Shown: positions 47,546-60,545, counted from the first letter of the stretch. The stretch: 64,000 nucleotides of DNA from Circinella umbellata (GCA_025093555.1 JAIWNF010000001.1:1054001-1118000); one strand, 5' to 3'. A program made the numbers and translations. Notes: a model not told the origin generated them from the letters alone.

Positions 47546-48417
47546 GATCGAAAGCATCAATGTAACTTATCCTTACATATTACTGTTGTTTGATAATAAT
47601 AATGATTTCTCTCCACACATCATACCTATTGAAATTCTATACTAAATGATGGAGTACGTACGTAACTATTAATAAGTTGATGGTTATATCATATTGACGC
47701 GATTATATTTATAAAATATACCTTCATATATGATAATTTATAATACAATTACTTTCTTTTATTGCACTTGCCTATCACTATCTTATTTTCACTTTGTACA
47801 GCGATACGTAATTTTTTGCAATTAATATATAAAGATTCTCTAATCGACTAATTATCAAAAAAAAAAGTTTCAGAGTAATTTTATAACAACAGATACCAAT
47901 CTTTAATCGTCCATAAAAGGTCATATAAACAAAAATCATTACAAGTATTAATTAATAAAGAACGTACAATATTTGAATTATATATATACACGTAGACAAT
48001 ACCTTCAAGTTTCAAGTAAGCTATATAAACTAATAATAATATTAAAAAAAGGTGTATTTTCTTAAGCTTTTCAATAATAATTCTAATAAAGATAAAAAAA
48101 AAATAGAACTTTAAAAAAGAGTCGTCTTATGATACAATAATGGATTGAGTTTTTTTTTCTTCTACTTCCATATTTTTGGGTATGTAGAGGAAGGGAGAAG
48201 TGGAGGATGAAATATCTACAAGTATTGGTAATAGTAGTTATAAATGGTTATAGGATACTATTGTTATTACTGTTGCTGTGCATGCGGGTGTATATACGTG
48301 TGGGTGTTTAAAATGTTTGGATGATGATACATGATAGAAATTAAATGTTCGTGTTTGTGTGCGGACGTTTAGGGAGAGATGCAGGTAAAGTATGGAGAGT
48401 GAAAAAAAAGAAGTTAT
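47546..48417. other. Intergenic region downstream of the Mps1-like kinase
   Basis: AT-rich with poly-A runs and no supported exon. The transporter array ends here and the second housekeeping island begins. Confidence 0.5.
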
Positions 48418-51210
48418 TTAACGTAAAAAGGGATGTCGTAGCAAAGAATCCGCTGATGGACGATTTTTTGGATCTTTTTCTAAACACCATTCTATTGCAC
48501 TCTCAAGTTCTGGTGGTACAGCTTCATTATTACGACTTGTAGGATGATATTTAACAGATGCTTTACGAATTGCTTCTTCTTTTTTTGGGTGTTTTTGAAA
48601 AGGTGTTATTCCATAAACCATTTGATAAAGAATGATTCCTAAGGCCCATATATCTGCTGGTGGACCAAGCTAAAGAATTAACATTAAAAAATATTTATTA
48701 TTCAATCTCTCCTTTTTCATTATGCTTACTAGTACATGGGTAACTCTATAAAAAATGAAGCCAAAAAATTTACCTTGTACAACACTCTACGATAATCCTC
48801 ATATTCATCATCAATATAGTCATCATCATTGGTTTCCAAACCATCGAAAATATCACATAATGCTTCAGGAGCAAGATAATTGGGAGTACCATACTATTAC
48901 AATATCCAAATCAATATTCATTAGACATATTTTTATACTAAACCATCCATCACTCCTCCTCCTTTCTGTTTCAATTATCAAATTAACTTACGATAGTTTC
49001 TCTTTTGATATTTACGGTTCCATCTGTCAAAGCCTTGGCGATACCAAAATCAATAATTTTTACGTTACCACGAACTAGAACAAAATTACCTGGTTTTAAA
49101 TCCGAATGAACAATCTTTCTTTCATGTAATAATTTCGTGGCCTCTACCATCTAAAAAACAAATATATATATATATATATATATTTATATTCATTAACTAA
49201 ACTCTAAATAATAATAATCAAAACAGTCTTTTCGCTCTTTTACCTTCCGCCAGAAATGACGTATGTCATAAATATTGAGTTTATTTCTATGAATATAGCT
49301 TGCTAAGTCAATCTCTCCGTACTCAAATAACTATATAATAGATAAACAGGACATTCCATAAAACCAATAAGTTAATAAACCCAATCATACAATTTATAAC
49401 AGCGATAATTTCAATTCTCTATACACCATTTATTCAAACCCAATCCATCATTTTTCTGCTTCTTACCATCCTTAATCGATACTTCTTATGCTCTACTTCA
49501 TAGTCTTCTAATTTTACTACACAGTTATTCCCTTGTAATTGTTGTAACAATATGACTTCATCTACATATGATTCGAATTTAGAGGCTTCCATTCGACTCA
49601 TCTGTATGTCCTTCAGTGCAAATATATTGCCTGTTTCTTTGCATATTACTTTATAGACACGACTGGAACCTCCTGTCTTTATAAGGTGGACTTGATAAAA
49701 TTCTTTTTTTCGAAACTAAATGATTATATATAAAAAAGCAATATGTTTGGTTTAGCTAATGAGTCTATATATATATAACTTGCTCGCTCCTCCCTCCCTT
49801 TTTTTCCCAACCATCCATTCTTTTTCACTATTTCGTATCATCTTTCATAATCGTCAAACGGAAAAAAATGCATATTATTATTATTGTTCACTTACTATAA
49901 TGATTTCCCAAGGTGATTCTGTTTTAGTAGATGAAGAAGGCGGTGATGAAGGTGATGTTTTTACAAGGGCTCGTGGAAGAGTACTTGGTGCAGGTGATGC
50001 TATTGATACACTAGGCTTTGGTGTAGTAGGTAATGGATGTTGTTGTATAATCGGCCTAGACTTTGGTGGAATTGGTGTTAGTTGACGAATTGAAGATAAA
50101 GGAGGTGGAGAACTTGAACTTGAATCAGAACTCATACTAGAACGACGACGAAGATCACCATGTTCTTTTTTTAGTATTTTATTGTCATTGATGATATTGT
50201 TATTATTACTGAACGGTCGTTTTAAAGTTGAGCTTAATTGTGGTATAATTGATGGTGTTAAAATAGATGAATTTGACGTTGTTATCGAGTTGTTACTGTA
50301 GCTATTGTTATTATTATTGTTAGTATAGAGATGATGTTGGTTACTGCTGTTATTGCTGATGTTAATGGGATGGTTATTGTTATTGTTGTTATCATTGAAT
50401 AAAACGGATAAATCATTGTTCAAACTTCCAAGAGTAGTTGAACCAGGACTTCCAATAGGACTGTTAGTATCATTACTATTGAGAGTATTGATTCCAAGTG
50501 GTCGAACTGGTTTACGATGAAAACTGAATTTGGATCGTTTCGTTTTGGATGTTTTTGGTATTGTTGATCGTTCTGGAGTATTTAATGATGTCGATCGCGT
50601 TAAGGATTGCTATAATAAAAGAAAAAACAAAAAACTAAAAGTAAGATCAGGTGCATACTCAAGATAAAAGGTAGGTTATATGTTTACTTACTAAAGAAGG
50701 CGAATGTTTTAATGGTGTTGTTGTAGTAGGTGGTGGAGAGGACAATGTAGTAAGCTATATATATGATAATAAGAAGAAGAATTGAGTCACTATTTTATTT
50801 TTAAAGAACCTTTTTCTTTTCATAAATAAAATCCAACCCCCTTTTTTAAAACTTACAATGGGGTTACTGATACTTGTTGTAGAACGTTCTGTAGTAGTAT
50901 TATTGTTATTATTACTATTATTGCCATTATTGTTGACATCTTCTGGCTCCATTTGATTAAAAGTAAATTCAGGTGGAGGTGCTGCTGATGAATCACTTGA
51001 TTCAGAACTCATATCATGGTCGTCATGGTCGTCAAAATCGCGTAAGACATTAAATGAATTTCGAGCTGCTGTTGGAGAATTACGTAAATTATGTGTATTC
51101 AAAGCAGCTTCTGTGAGAAGAATACTACTGTTTCTACTTGATACTGTTGTTGATTGTTGAGGAGAAGAAACAGACGAATGTCTAGAAGCAAAAGGTGATG
51201 AATAGGTCAT
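48418..51210 (-). CDS. MPS1: Mps1/TTK-type dual-specificity protein kinase, 8 exons
   Basis: Exons 51210-50857, 50754-50692, 50609-49896, 49715-49467, 49330-49244, 49150-48992, 48893-48774 and 48669-48418 join in frame to 665 codons. Residues 1-377 are disordered, rich in Ser/Thr-Pro and Asn, as in Mps1 N-termini. The kinase domain follows: FYQVHLIKTGGSSRVYKV (glycine loop with the Mps1-like GGSS), catalytic Lys at about 412 (FALKD), the catalytic loop VHSDLKPGNF with HSD (Asp ~506) instead of HRD as typical for Mps1/TTK, IIDFG (Asp ~523), YGTPNYLAPEAL and ADIWALGIILYQMVYG. Mps1 drives the spindle assembly checkpoint at kinetochores and spindle-pole duplication. It is divergent from SEC6 across 259 bp. 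The family call rests on the HSDLKP and GGSS signatures. Confidence 0.85.
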
Positions 51211-51469
51211 TTAGCCTCTTATTTTTCTTTTAAAAAAAGATAAAGGAAACCAGCTTTTTCCAAATAACAACAATTAAGGAACTAAAAAAAAAAAAGAGAA
51301 AAAGGGAAACCAAAAAATTCCTCTTTAAAATTTTAAGCAACTAAAACGTGCCATTTTTCTTAGTTTGTGTAACCCATACAATTATTTTTAAATAACTGCA
51401 AAGAAAGAAAGAGCTTATATAAAATCCCAGCTTACTTTTTCTTTTAATATATATATATTATATTCCGGG
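51211..51469. promoter_or_regulatory. Shared divergent promoter of the Mps1-like kinase and SEC6
   Basis: 259 bp between two start codons facing away from each other. Poly-A (51281-51294) and T-rich tracts and a TATATATATATTATA stretch at 51449-51463 lie just before the SEC6 ATG. Short enough to act on both genes. Confidence 0.5.
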
Positions 51470-53794
51470 ATGGAGGATGCAAAAGAAGTCGCTGTTGCCA
51501 AATTAGCAGAACTACTTAAACATCCAGATGATTTAAATACAAAAGTGGGTCCATTGGCACGTAAAATTGCAAAAGAAAAAGCATCTATTGATGCTCAATT
51601 AAATACGGGAGTACAAACACAACTTGATAATGTTCAAGGTGGATTGGAAACATTAGTATCATCAAGAGATAATAGTGAAAAAATCAAGGATAATATGCAG
51701 CTAATTGATCGGTTATGTTATGATGCTCAATCCATGATTAAAGATTTTCCTCGTATTAAAAAGGTTCGTTTATAACCCCACCCCCCTTCTTGTATATAAA
51801 AGAAACTGTAGGAAATAGTATATAACTTTGGATATTTGAATATATAGGTGTCACGTATTCATCAAAATTTTGTAGCAACACAACAAAAAGTACAAGCACT
51901 ACAAGAACTCTATCAACGTCTCAGTGACATTGAACAAATGTTTGCACCTATGCAACATGATATCCTTCTTTATGATTCTCCACTTTTACATGTTCATTAT
52001 CATCTTTTTAAACTTGAAGAATTTCGGGATCAAACCATGCATCAAGCACGTGATTCACCACACGATGTTATCATTACTTTAAAAACTTATTTTCGACGTC
52101 TCGATGTTTTATCTGATGATTTTACTCAATATTTATGGGAAATTTCACGTAACCTTTTACTTCTTGTCGAACGCGATTGTGGACCTACCATTGTCAAATT
52201 AGCTAAAATCATTGAACTAGAAGAGAAAGCAGATGAAAAGGCATTGGCCGCTAAACAAGCTCAAACAAGTCATCAAGATTTACAAGGAAAAGGAGGATGG
52301 CGATTAGCTGAGGGTAATCCACGTACAATCAAATCTTATCGTGTTGAATTTTTTGAACAACTTCATCAATCGTTACGGGAAAGATTTGAAGAAGAATTGG
52401 CCCCTTATAAAGAGAATGAGGATTGGATGGGTGCATTGGATGCTACAGACTTTATTTTTAATGATCTTGAATTGGTATTTGATGAAATTGTTCCCAAATT
52501 CCCTAAAAAATACAAGATTTTCCCTTATTTTGTATTGGAATACCATCGACATACTTATGATTTTTTAAACTATATGGTGGATCAAGATTTGGATGCCGGT
52601 ACCATTTTACGTCTTCTTCGATTTGTTCGTGATTATTATTCTACCATGAGTACCCGATTAGGTGTCACTGAAGAATTATTGGAACCTCAACTTTTGGATG
52701 GTCAAGAACAATCGCTGGTCAATGAATATCTTAAATTGGTGCGTACCAAACTCGTCGAATGGACTTCTAATTTGATGTCTACTGAATCAAGAGATTTTGT
52801 ACAACGTAATCAACCTCCTGAAATGACAAGTGATGGTCAATATGGTATGACAGGTGCTGTAGATATGTTTCAAATCATTAATCAACAAATCGATGTGGCG
52901 GCTGATGCCAATCAAGGCAAACTTCTCTATTTGGTGGTGAACGAATGTCACAAGGTGATGAAGGATTCTCAATCTTTTTGGAAAAAATTACTGGGTTCAG
53001 AAACAAGAAAGCAACTGGATGAACCAGAACAAGCACCAGAAGGTTTTGTGGAATATGTGATGGCCATGTCCAATGATCAAATCAAATGTGCTGATTTTGC
53101 AGAAGAGATATTGAATCGTATTATGCCTCAGGTGGAGAGTAAATATAAGGGTCAGGTAGAAGACAAATTAAATATGGCCGTGGAGGGATATATGCAAATT
53201 GCTGCGAGTGGTCGTGAAGCTCTTTTGGAGGTGACATTCAATGATATCAAACCTGTATTCCATGAATTGTTTACATCTCGTTGGTATGAACAACCTTTGA
53301 TTCCTTCTGTCATTGAAACCTTAAAGGATTACTGTCAGGATTTTGCTGCTCATCTTAACGAGTTTTTATTCAACAAATTAATGAACGATACGTTGGAACG
53401 ATTTATCATGTTGTATTTGGAGGCAATGCGACGTAAAGGTGCTAAATTTCAGATGGAAGTATGTCTTGACAAGATTCAGAATGATGTTCGATTATCATTC
53501 AATTTCTTTGCCAAATACAAATCGATGGAGGAATTAGAAGAACGATTTGATGTTATTGACAAGGTTCATACTATATTGAAAAGTAATCGCCGTATGATAT
53601 TTGTGGATTATTATTCATTACGACAAGCTTATCCAGATGTACCATTGGCTTTTGTTGAAGATATATTAAGTAAAAGAGATGACTTGGATAAGGCTGCTCT
53701 TAAGGATATTATTGAAGGAATCAAGGCAAAAGCAAGAGAATATGAACCAGATGCAAATACACCACCTACTATTTTTAGTAGAATCAAGTGGTGA
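51470..53794 (+). CDS. SEC6: Exocyst complex subunit Sec6 (EXOC3), 2 exons
   Basis: Exons 51470-51763 and 51848-53794 join in frame to 746 codons, the normal size of fungal Sec6. The N-terminus is a coiled-coil (NVQGGLETLVSSRDNSEKIK, then VSRIHQNFVATQQKVQALQ), followed by the helical-rod CorEx domain with LDVLSDDFTQYLWEISRN and a C-terminal part ending PTIFSRIKW. The exocyst tethers secretory vesicles to the plasma membrane at growth sites such as hyphal tips; Sec6 also contacts the SNARE Sec9. One 84-bp intron. No damage seen. Confidence 0.93.
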
Positions 53795-54080
53795 TTAGAT
53801 TACATGATCTTGATAATCATTGATTTCTTTTATTTATACCCGTTCTATCCCCTTTCCCTTACTTTCCCAGCATACAAATCTTTCTTTTGTGTTTACATAA
53901 AATATAGATACATATATATTAATACATGTTTTTTCTTGGCAAAACTTCATCTAGTGCAACAGTGTAACCTAATATTTATAAAAATAATTCATGGCGTAGT
54001 AGATTTTATTTTTAACTGTTATATCCCTTTTTTTTCTTTCTTATACCTTTTCTTTCTAGTTAACACTATAAACAACCACC

Positions 54081-55984
54081 ATGATTGATAGTTACAATGC
54101 TGGCATTCCATCCCTACCTATGGAAATACAAGAAGTTATTTTGAAATCTTTAACATTTCAACAACGCCTTGAATCAAGTATGACTTGTAAGACATGGCGA
54201 TCCATGATATTAAATTGGTCTGGTATGTGGCGAAATTTATCAACGGACGATGGACACACTATTGTTCCTGATTTGGTACCTTATAAACCCTATATTGCAT
54301 CTCATTTTGTTAAACGAGTGCATATTGTTGATTATTATAATGGTGATCCCTGGCACGCGGTGGAAGACTTTTTATTAAACGAATTAAAATGCGACGCGAT
54401 CCAAGATAGTATGTTATCTACTATTACCCAAATTTTATAATAATAATTATGAATGTCTGTTATATATAAAACTAATTGAGGGTTGAGGGGATGGAATAAT
54501 CCATCTGGATCATCGATATAGTTGAAGTACGCACTGAAGCATTATCAATCACCAACATATCACGACTTTTATCCAACTGTAGTAACACATTAACAAGTAT
54601 ATGTTTTATACCACCTCGTGGAGAAATTCAATTTGAACGATTCCCAACTGATGTTACTCCGGATCTCTTTTTACACCATTGTCCCAACCTTGTGAATTTT
54701 ACATTTGTTTATGCTGTATCTCCTAAAGCAGCAGAGAAATCATTCAAGAAAGTGACCACACTCCAAAATCATAATTTGGCCAGTCTCACCCTCAGTATGG
54801 ATCAAAGTAATTTTGACCCGGAACCTTATCTCAAGTTAGCACCCAAATTAAAACGATTAGCATTACTATTTCCAGATCTTAGTCGACAAACGAACGCAAC
54901 CACATTTATGTCTATGCTACATCAACATTGCCCACAGCTTATATCGTTGGCATTATCTGGAAATAATCATTATCTAGGAGATTTGGATATTAGTGAATTG
55001 CATGAACGACGACAAATAGGAAATGTACAACAACAACCACTGCCACTAGTTGTCAATAGCAACAACAATATTTCAAAACAAAAAGACGCAAGTAATAGTA
55101 ATTTGATGGATATTTTACTTCATGATTCATTAAGTATGTATAGACTTGCACCATCTCTCATTACTCATATTATTAGTCAAGATCATATGCAAAGTACTAT
55201 AGCATCATTGGATTTAGCAGGTGATGCTTTTGTTAAACCAGAAGTAATTGACTACATAACCTCCAGGGGTGGTTTTCCATCCGTAACGCATCTTACTTTA
55301 CGATATGAGTCGACGGATTCTTTTGCTAGATTACCTGCATTTATTGGTTCCTCAACTTTATTCCCAAATCTACGCTATTTTCATATACGAGAATCTCTTT
55401 ACAATGCCAATGATTATATACTGTTAGCATTGACGAATATGGTTCATTTGGAAGAATTGAAGTTGGAAAACTGCTTTAATTTCACATCCAAAGGATTAGG
55501 TCAATTTTTAAATCAAATGACGTATCTTCAACCCAATCGATCACTTTGTAAATTGACTATTGGAAAAAATGTACCAGCATTTGATACAAATCTACTTTTA
55601 AATGTTATTACTTGGGAAGAGGAAGGATATTATGATTACATTGCTATGAGTCCTATGTCAATATCAGGTACAACATGTCAACGACAACAACAAAAGGTTC
55701 TTCTTGAAGAATTAACATTGGATCAACCAGATAAAATCAACTTGGATAACGTACAAGAATTTTTAGAAATAATGCGAAAAAATGGTAGAACAATGAACAA
55801 GTTACATTTTATACTCAATTGTTTCTTTGATGCTTCCCCTGATTTTTTGGAAACGGATCGAGGCAAACTATTTTTAAATAACTTAGATCATGTCGCAAAA
55901 AAAGAATGGACTTTTGAAATCAAACAAAAAACAATACAAGAAGCTCTGATAACACATCTTGAATATAGGTCCACAATACATTGA
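54081..55984 (+). CDS. F-box protein with leucine-rich-repeat-like C-terminus, 2 exons
   Basis: Exons 54081-54408 and 54522-55984 join in frame to 596 codons. An F-box lies at residues 10-50: IPSLPMEIQEVILKSLTFQ, then MTCKTWRSMILNWSGMWRNL. The rest has irregular leucine-rich repeats (LASLTLSMDQ, LKRLALLFPDL, LISLALSGNNH, VTHLTLRYES, LEELKLENC) typical of fungal F-box/LRR proteins. It probably serves as a substrate adaptor of an SCF ubiquitin ligase; the target is unknown. A Gln/Asn insert splits the repeats near residue 290. Confidence 0.78.
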
Positions 55985-56373
55985 AAAAAGAAATATGTAG
56001 TGCCAATTATAAAATGATTCGAACGATTTATCTTTGTTTAATACAAAATGAAAATAAAATATGTTTAAACTGAATTAAAAAAATGGTTTATTATGAATTT
56101 TGTACATTATTTGATGACTAGTATTTATACATGTGGTTAAACTTTTAGATTTATTTATTTTACACTACTTGACTCATGTACGTATTGTCTTTAACTGTAT
56201 CAAATTTCATGAACCATCAGCCATATAATTTTAGACACCAATGAATGTTTAAAGTTGTGGATCGGTTCTACTCAAAATATCAAACTATCAGCCGAAGTTT
56301 TGTCTACCTAAAGGTATTATTCATGTTTGATGAAAAAAAAAGATGTTGCGTTTGTTGTTCTTGAAGAAAATTG
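55985..56373. other. Convergent intergenic region
   Basis: 3' flanks of the F-box gene and the small membrane-protein gene. AT-rich; nothing else seen. Confidence 0.5.
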
Positions 56374-57018
56374 CTATGGCGACCCGTAAAAAGTGTTTGT
56401 TGTTGTGGACATTGGAGCTGTACGTGGTGGAACTGTTAATATCACTGCTGGTTCAGGAGGACATAGCTCTTTATTATTACACATATCTTTTTGATTTTTC
56501 TCTATTGTTGAATCACTCTTGTAATGGGGTAAGGGATGAGATATTGGAAGTTCTAAATTGTCATTGTTATTTCTTGTTTGCCGCCGTTCTATAATACAAC
56601 TACAGAGACCATCAAATAGATTACGAAATTTGTCAACAACCGTTCGATTCCAACAGTGATGAAATTGAAACAATAACAAAGAGGAATTGCAGCAATGACA
56701 TAAAAGAGCATTTAGTAAATGTCGATCTTTCAAAGGTTGTTCTGGATCAGTCTTGAATTCATCTGGTGTCAAGTAATATATTAAATGATATATTCGAATA
56801 CGATACAATATTTGACCTATGTTGAGAATTATTATTAAATGTCATTAATTATAAAGCCTTTGTTTCTGAACTAAATATATCATATGTCACTTACCTACAT
56901 CAGCAAATAGAATACGTATACATTTATATAAATACTTTCGAAAGGTATATATAATATAGAGTACACTTGGTGATATAACAAGAAAAGATATCAATATATA
57001 AACGGATACAGAATCCAT
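56374..57018 (-). CDS. Small one-pass membrane protein of unknown function, 2 exons
   Basis: Exons 57018-56895 and 56816-56374 join in frame to 188 codons. Residues 5-25 are a membrane segment (VSVYILISFLVISPSVLYII) followed by basic residues, so it is a signal anchor. The middle is cysteine/histidine-rich (ALLCHCCNSSLLL, FHHCWNRTVV, GLCSCIIERR), which could bind metal or be palmitoylated. The tail is Pro/Thr-rich. No family recognised. Good splice sites (GTAAGT; CATAG) and open frame argue for a real gene; an alternative is a lineage-specific orphan. Confidence 0.55.
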
Positions 57019-57414
57019 GATTTAACTTATATTTTTCTTCTAATTAAATATATATATATATATATGTTAGGTATATAATATATTAATGGAATGTGTTCTT
57101 TTTGGTATTTATACGTATGCGAATTCAAAACTGAAAACGACTTGATCACCTGAACACATTTATGATATATAGTAACAGTTGTCATGCTGAGCAAAACAGC
57201 ATTGGATAAAAAAAAAAGTGGCGCAATGAGAACGGAACTACCTATTACTATGAAGTAACACAAATATAAAGGCATATGGTCGCTTTCTTGCGGTACTAGA
57301 TGTTTAAGAAAAATTTACAACGATAACTGAAAAAAACTCTATTACCAGGGAAAAGCTAACGTAGCAGAGGTGTGTGAAGAGAAAAAAAGGAAGCAGGAAT
57401 CTGAGAGGAGGGTA
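57019..57414. other. Intergenic sequence
   Basis: Promoter side of the small membrane-protein gene. A TA-rich stretch lies at 57047-57080. No gene supported. Confidence 0.4.
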
Positions 57415-57800
57415 TTACTATTCTTGCATTAAGTCTAGTTTTTTGCCATTGTTATCCGTATTATCAGAAAACAAATGGCTTGTATTAGAACTAGGTACTA
57501 GAGTATTGTGGCCATGTATGGCGGAACGTGGATTAATTTCGGGATACTTAGATAAGTACTCGATTCCAATATGGTGTTGATGGCTGGTCGGTAAAGATGT
57601 AAAGTGGCGAAGAATCGCCATGCCCAGATGTTTTTTAGGGGTGCGTAGACACGAGGCAAATATTCGTTCTTGGTATATAAGATTTGCTTTAGCAGCACGT
57701 TCAGTTTTGGATAGTTTGGCTAATAAAGAGGGATCGCCGATTGTTGCTGCGGAAACATGATTAAAAATATCCTTTGGATTAAGTCTTACTTGTTGGAGGA
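57415..57800 (-). CDS. Orphan coding fragment, possibly of a mobile element
   Basis: On the minus strand an open frame runs from about 57790 to the stop at 57418-57420, with protein-like composition: NPKDIFNHVSAATIGDPSLL, then AKLSKTERAAKANLIYQERI, FASCLRTPKKHLGMAILRH. No start codon is seen near its 5' end, which may be an exon start. Base composition is less AT-rich than the neighbours. No family recognised; a gag-like or captured fragment is possible. Confidence 0.35.
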
Positions 57801-57847
57801 GTGATCTTTTTCATATGATGAGTGGATAAGTAAACCCACTACCCCTC

Positions 57848-58150
57848 ATGCGGGAAATTGAATACGTATCAATTATTTGGCATTGTTATATTCCTAATAG
57901 GCGCAGTGCTAAGCGAATTTCGCCGTGTGTGGCTCGTCGAGGTGAGGAGGTGTATAGTATTAGCTCCTCTAGAGATTATGAAGTAATGATCTATGTTTTG
58001 GGTGACGATTCAACGACAGATGCTTGGTTTGTTGTGTCTCGATCAAACATTTCAACAAGTCATTCGATCGTCAAAAGAGACCAACAACTTACGTTAAGGA
58101 ATCATACCATGAAGAACGAAGAAGAAGCATTAAAAAAAAGTAATCAGTAA
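57848..58150 (+). CDS. Orphan open reading frame
   Basis: 100 codons from ATG to TAA, with ISPCVARRGEEVYSISSSRD and DDSTTDAWFVVSRSNISTSH, a balanced composition unlike random AT-rich translations. It lies back to back with the fragment at 57415-57800. No recognisable domain or neighbouring exon. It could be a piece of an unrecognised transposon. Confidence 0.3.
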   Translation: MREIEYVSIIWHCYIPNRRSAKRISPCVARRGEEVYSISSSRDYEVMIYVLGDDSTTDAWFVVSRSNISTSHSIVKRDQQLTLRNHTMKNEEEALKKSNQ

Positions 58151-58799
58151 CACTAAACAAAGAAAATAGTGTAGAAACTCAAGTAAAAAAGCAAATGTGT
58201 TAATCTGTACGCGCCTATGTCGTACTAGTCGCTTTAGTATGATCAAAATGGAAATCAGAGAGCGAAAACCATGAGAAAAAAGTATGTTTTTTCATTTTTT
58301 GGTTTTTTATATAGGGACATTTTCTATTTAAAGTAAACCAAAAGTCGCGGGGTCTAGCTTAAAAAATTTAATTCGCAACTCGGGAGGACCTAATAGCACA
58401 CGCTAAATTGACATGGAATGGTCAAATGTGACGCTATAGTCATCTAGATCGATGAAGTGGAATATGAAGAATATCAATAAGTTCAGATGAGGATAAGCTT
58501 TATTTGATAATTGATCGTACACTTTCGTCTTTTCTCCTCTTAACACAAAATATGTTGTAAGTGTGTATGACTTAAGCGCATGTGTCAAGTTGCGATAATA
58601 AGGAAGTATGGAAGATTTTTAAGAAAACTAGAAATATCCGACCATCCAAGTTTGATAAATGGATAAAAAGCTTCATATTCAATTGTGCATAAAAAAAGGT
58701 TGCATGAGTGCCCAATAAAGAAAAACGTATTATTAGTCAATACATGCATCATGCCAACATTCCCCAACAGGTTATATATTGATCGAGTAGCTTATTACT
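58151..58799. other. Intergenic sequence
   Basis: No coding exon supported. It precedes the 3' end of the minus-strand nuclease-like pseudogene. Confidence 0.4.
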
Positions 58800-60545
58800 T
58801 ACCAACGGCTTGAACTTCTAGAGCACAATTTTTGTCATCTTTATCCAATGCTGTCTTAAAAGTAGTGCTAAACGAAGCGTGTCAGTATAGGTAAATGCGT
58901 ACTTCTTTGATGCATCGAGTGCCTTGACTTCAACAAATCCGAGAGCATAGACGTTTTGTAATTGATTTATTACATTCAGACACTGTTCGGTCGTCCATTG
59001 TCATTACAGTTGAACCCCGCTTTTTGGTCGCTTCTCGGCATAAATCCCACTTTGATTTTACTATGTTATCGACCCCATGTTTGCACACCCCCGGTTTTTG
59101 CGCTACTTTCAAGCCAAATTCCACCTGTGCAAAAAACGGGGTTCAACTGTATCATCATTAACATTAGTTTATTGATTCAACCTAAAGTAATAATAGAGAT
59201 CTTTGTTCAATAATCGTGCGCATAACCTCAGCTTCTAACCTCCCTCCTTCAGCTTTACTTACCACTGGAAAAATCGATCGTTGTCCGGGTCATGGTAAAT
59301 TGGGCTTAGAACAGGATCCAAATAATCAGTAATCAGCTCAGTTTTCCTTTACAGTGTGATATTTTTCAGTCTTGGATAATTTATCCATACTAATGTTGAA
59401 CTTTGTTAGTATAATGTTATTTTCAAATGTGGTAAGAGATATTACCAATTGATCAGTATCTTCAGAATTTGAATATTGTGGGTCTATCATGTTAGCCAAA
59501 AGAATCTGAGCCTTGGTACGATTCAATTTTTTATCACACTCTACGAAGTTTTTCTTGGGTAAAAATTGTAAAAAACGTGTGGCTATAAACCACTTATTAC
59601 TCTTGGTTTTCTTTTTTGTTACTTATGATCCCGCTTTTTTTTTTGGTGAGGTAAATTATTTATCACCTTCTTTTAATTGCTATATATGGAAAAATTAGCA
59701 AGTATTTCTTCCTTTTTTTTCTTTTCTTTCGCTTCATCTGCTAACTTACATCAATAATTTCTTTGATTTCAGCATAGAATGATGTAGCGAATGTGATTTC
59801 CCTGGTAAAATACTTGTTTTTTAATTCAGTATAATTATCATTCAAATTGTTAGCGCCAAAAATTTTAACCATGTCATCATCATTAGTGTCAGGAGAAAGC
59901 AACAGGGTAAGTTTAATAAGTTAAATTTCTCAATAAGTTAAGCTTTTCTCCGCAAACTATGTACCCTATTTTTTTTTTCCGAATCAAACCATAACTTACA
60001 TAACCTTCTGGAGATCTGGTGATATATGTAAATTGAGTCTATTGGCAATATCCAATGGCTTTGCTTTGTATTGATGTCAGTGATCCATTATATCGAAATG
60101 TGTATTGAACCTAAGGTGAAGTTCAGTAATTTTACCAATGGTCAATGGTTCTGGTATTGTAGCACTTGAACGTCAGCGATCATTATTTCTACCAATACCA
60201 ATATGCATTTCGTCATGATTATCGTCATCTTCTTCTTCTCCCTCCTCCTCCATATATCCATAGGACCCATGATCTTCGTTTGCCGCAGCGGTAGCTGGGG
60301 TGACATTGGAAGTAGTACTGGTGGTAGCATTTTGGCTTGTACCGTATGATAGTAATTTTATAACAATTATAGCCGACATTATAAATATTAAGTTACTATA
60401 TTACACATGTTAAGTCATGTATTATTTTTACTATCACTATAATTATTTACCTCAAACGTCTCACGCATTTCGTCGTTTCTAAGGACGGCTGCGAGTGCTC
60501 TGACTATGTCCAAAACATTGTAAAGGGCAGAAACTTGTTTCAACA
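58800..60545 (-). pseudogene. Third nuclease-like (PD-(D/E)XK-type) gene, degenerate
   Basis: Minus-strand exon pieces in order: ALYNVLDIVRALAAVLRN with a GTAAATAA donor (about 60540-60451), an acidic low-complexity piece (60379-60173), DDDMVKIFGANNLNDNY with KYFTREITFATSFYAEIKEI (about 59885-59750), NRTKAQILLANMIDPQYS (59526-59338), ELITDYLDPVLSPIYHDP (about 59335-59262), then TVSECNKSITK and, in another frame, NVYALGFVEVKALDASKKYA with YTDTLRLALLLR. GFVEVK gives the E-x-K of a PD-(D/E)XK site. A frame change between NKSITK and NVYALG, a stop after KIVL and the MITE at 59007 make it non-functional. The module order recalls a family I remember as expanded in Mucorales; a search would be needed to name it. 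Confidence 0.55.
59005..59151. mobile_element. 143-bp MITE with TA duplication (CAGTTGAACCCC family)
   Basis: The element at 59007-59149 has inverted ends CAGTTGAACCCCGCTTTTTG and CAAAAAACGGGGTTCAACTG, flanked by TA. Its right end continues like the left end of the MITE at 10640 (GCACAGGTGG, then GATTTGGC-like), so both belong to one family. No coding capacity. It is inserted in a nuclease-like pseudogene, as is the 10640 copy. Confidence 0.92.

Noticed and set aside
49759..50085. Plus-strand frame within the Mps1-like gene
   Set aside because: Antisense of the Ser/Pro-rich kinase N-terminus with no domain.
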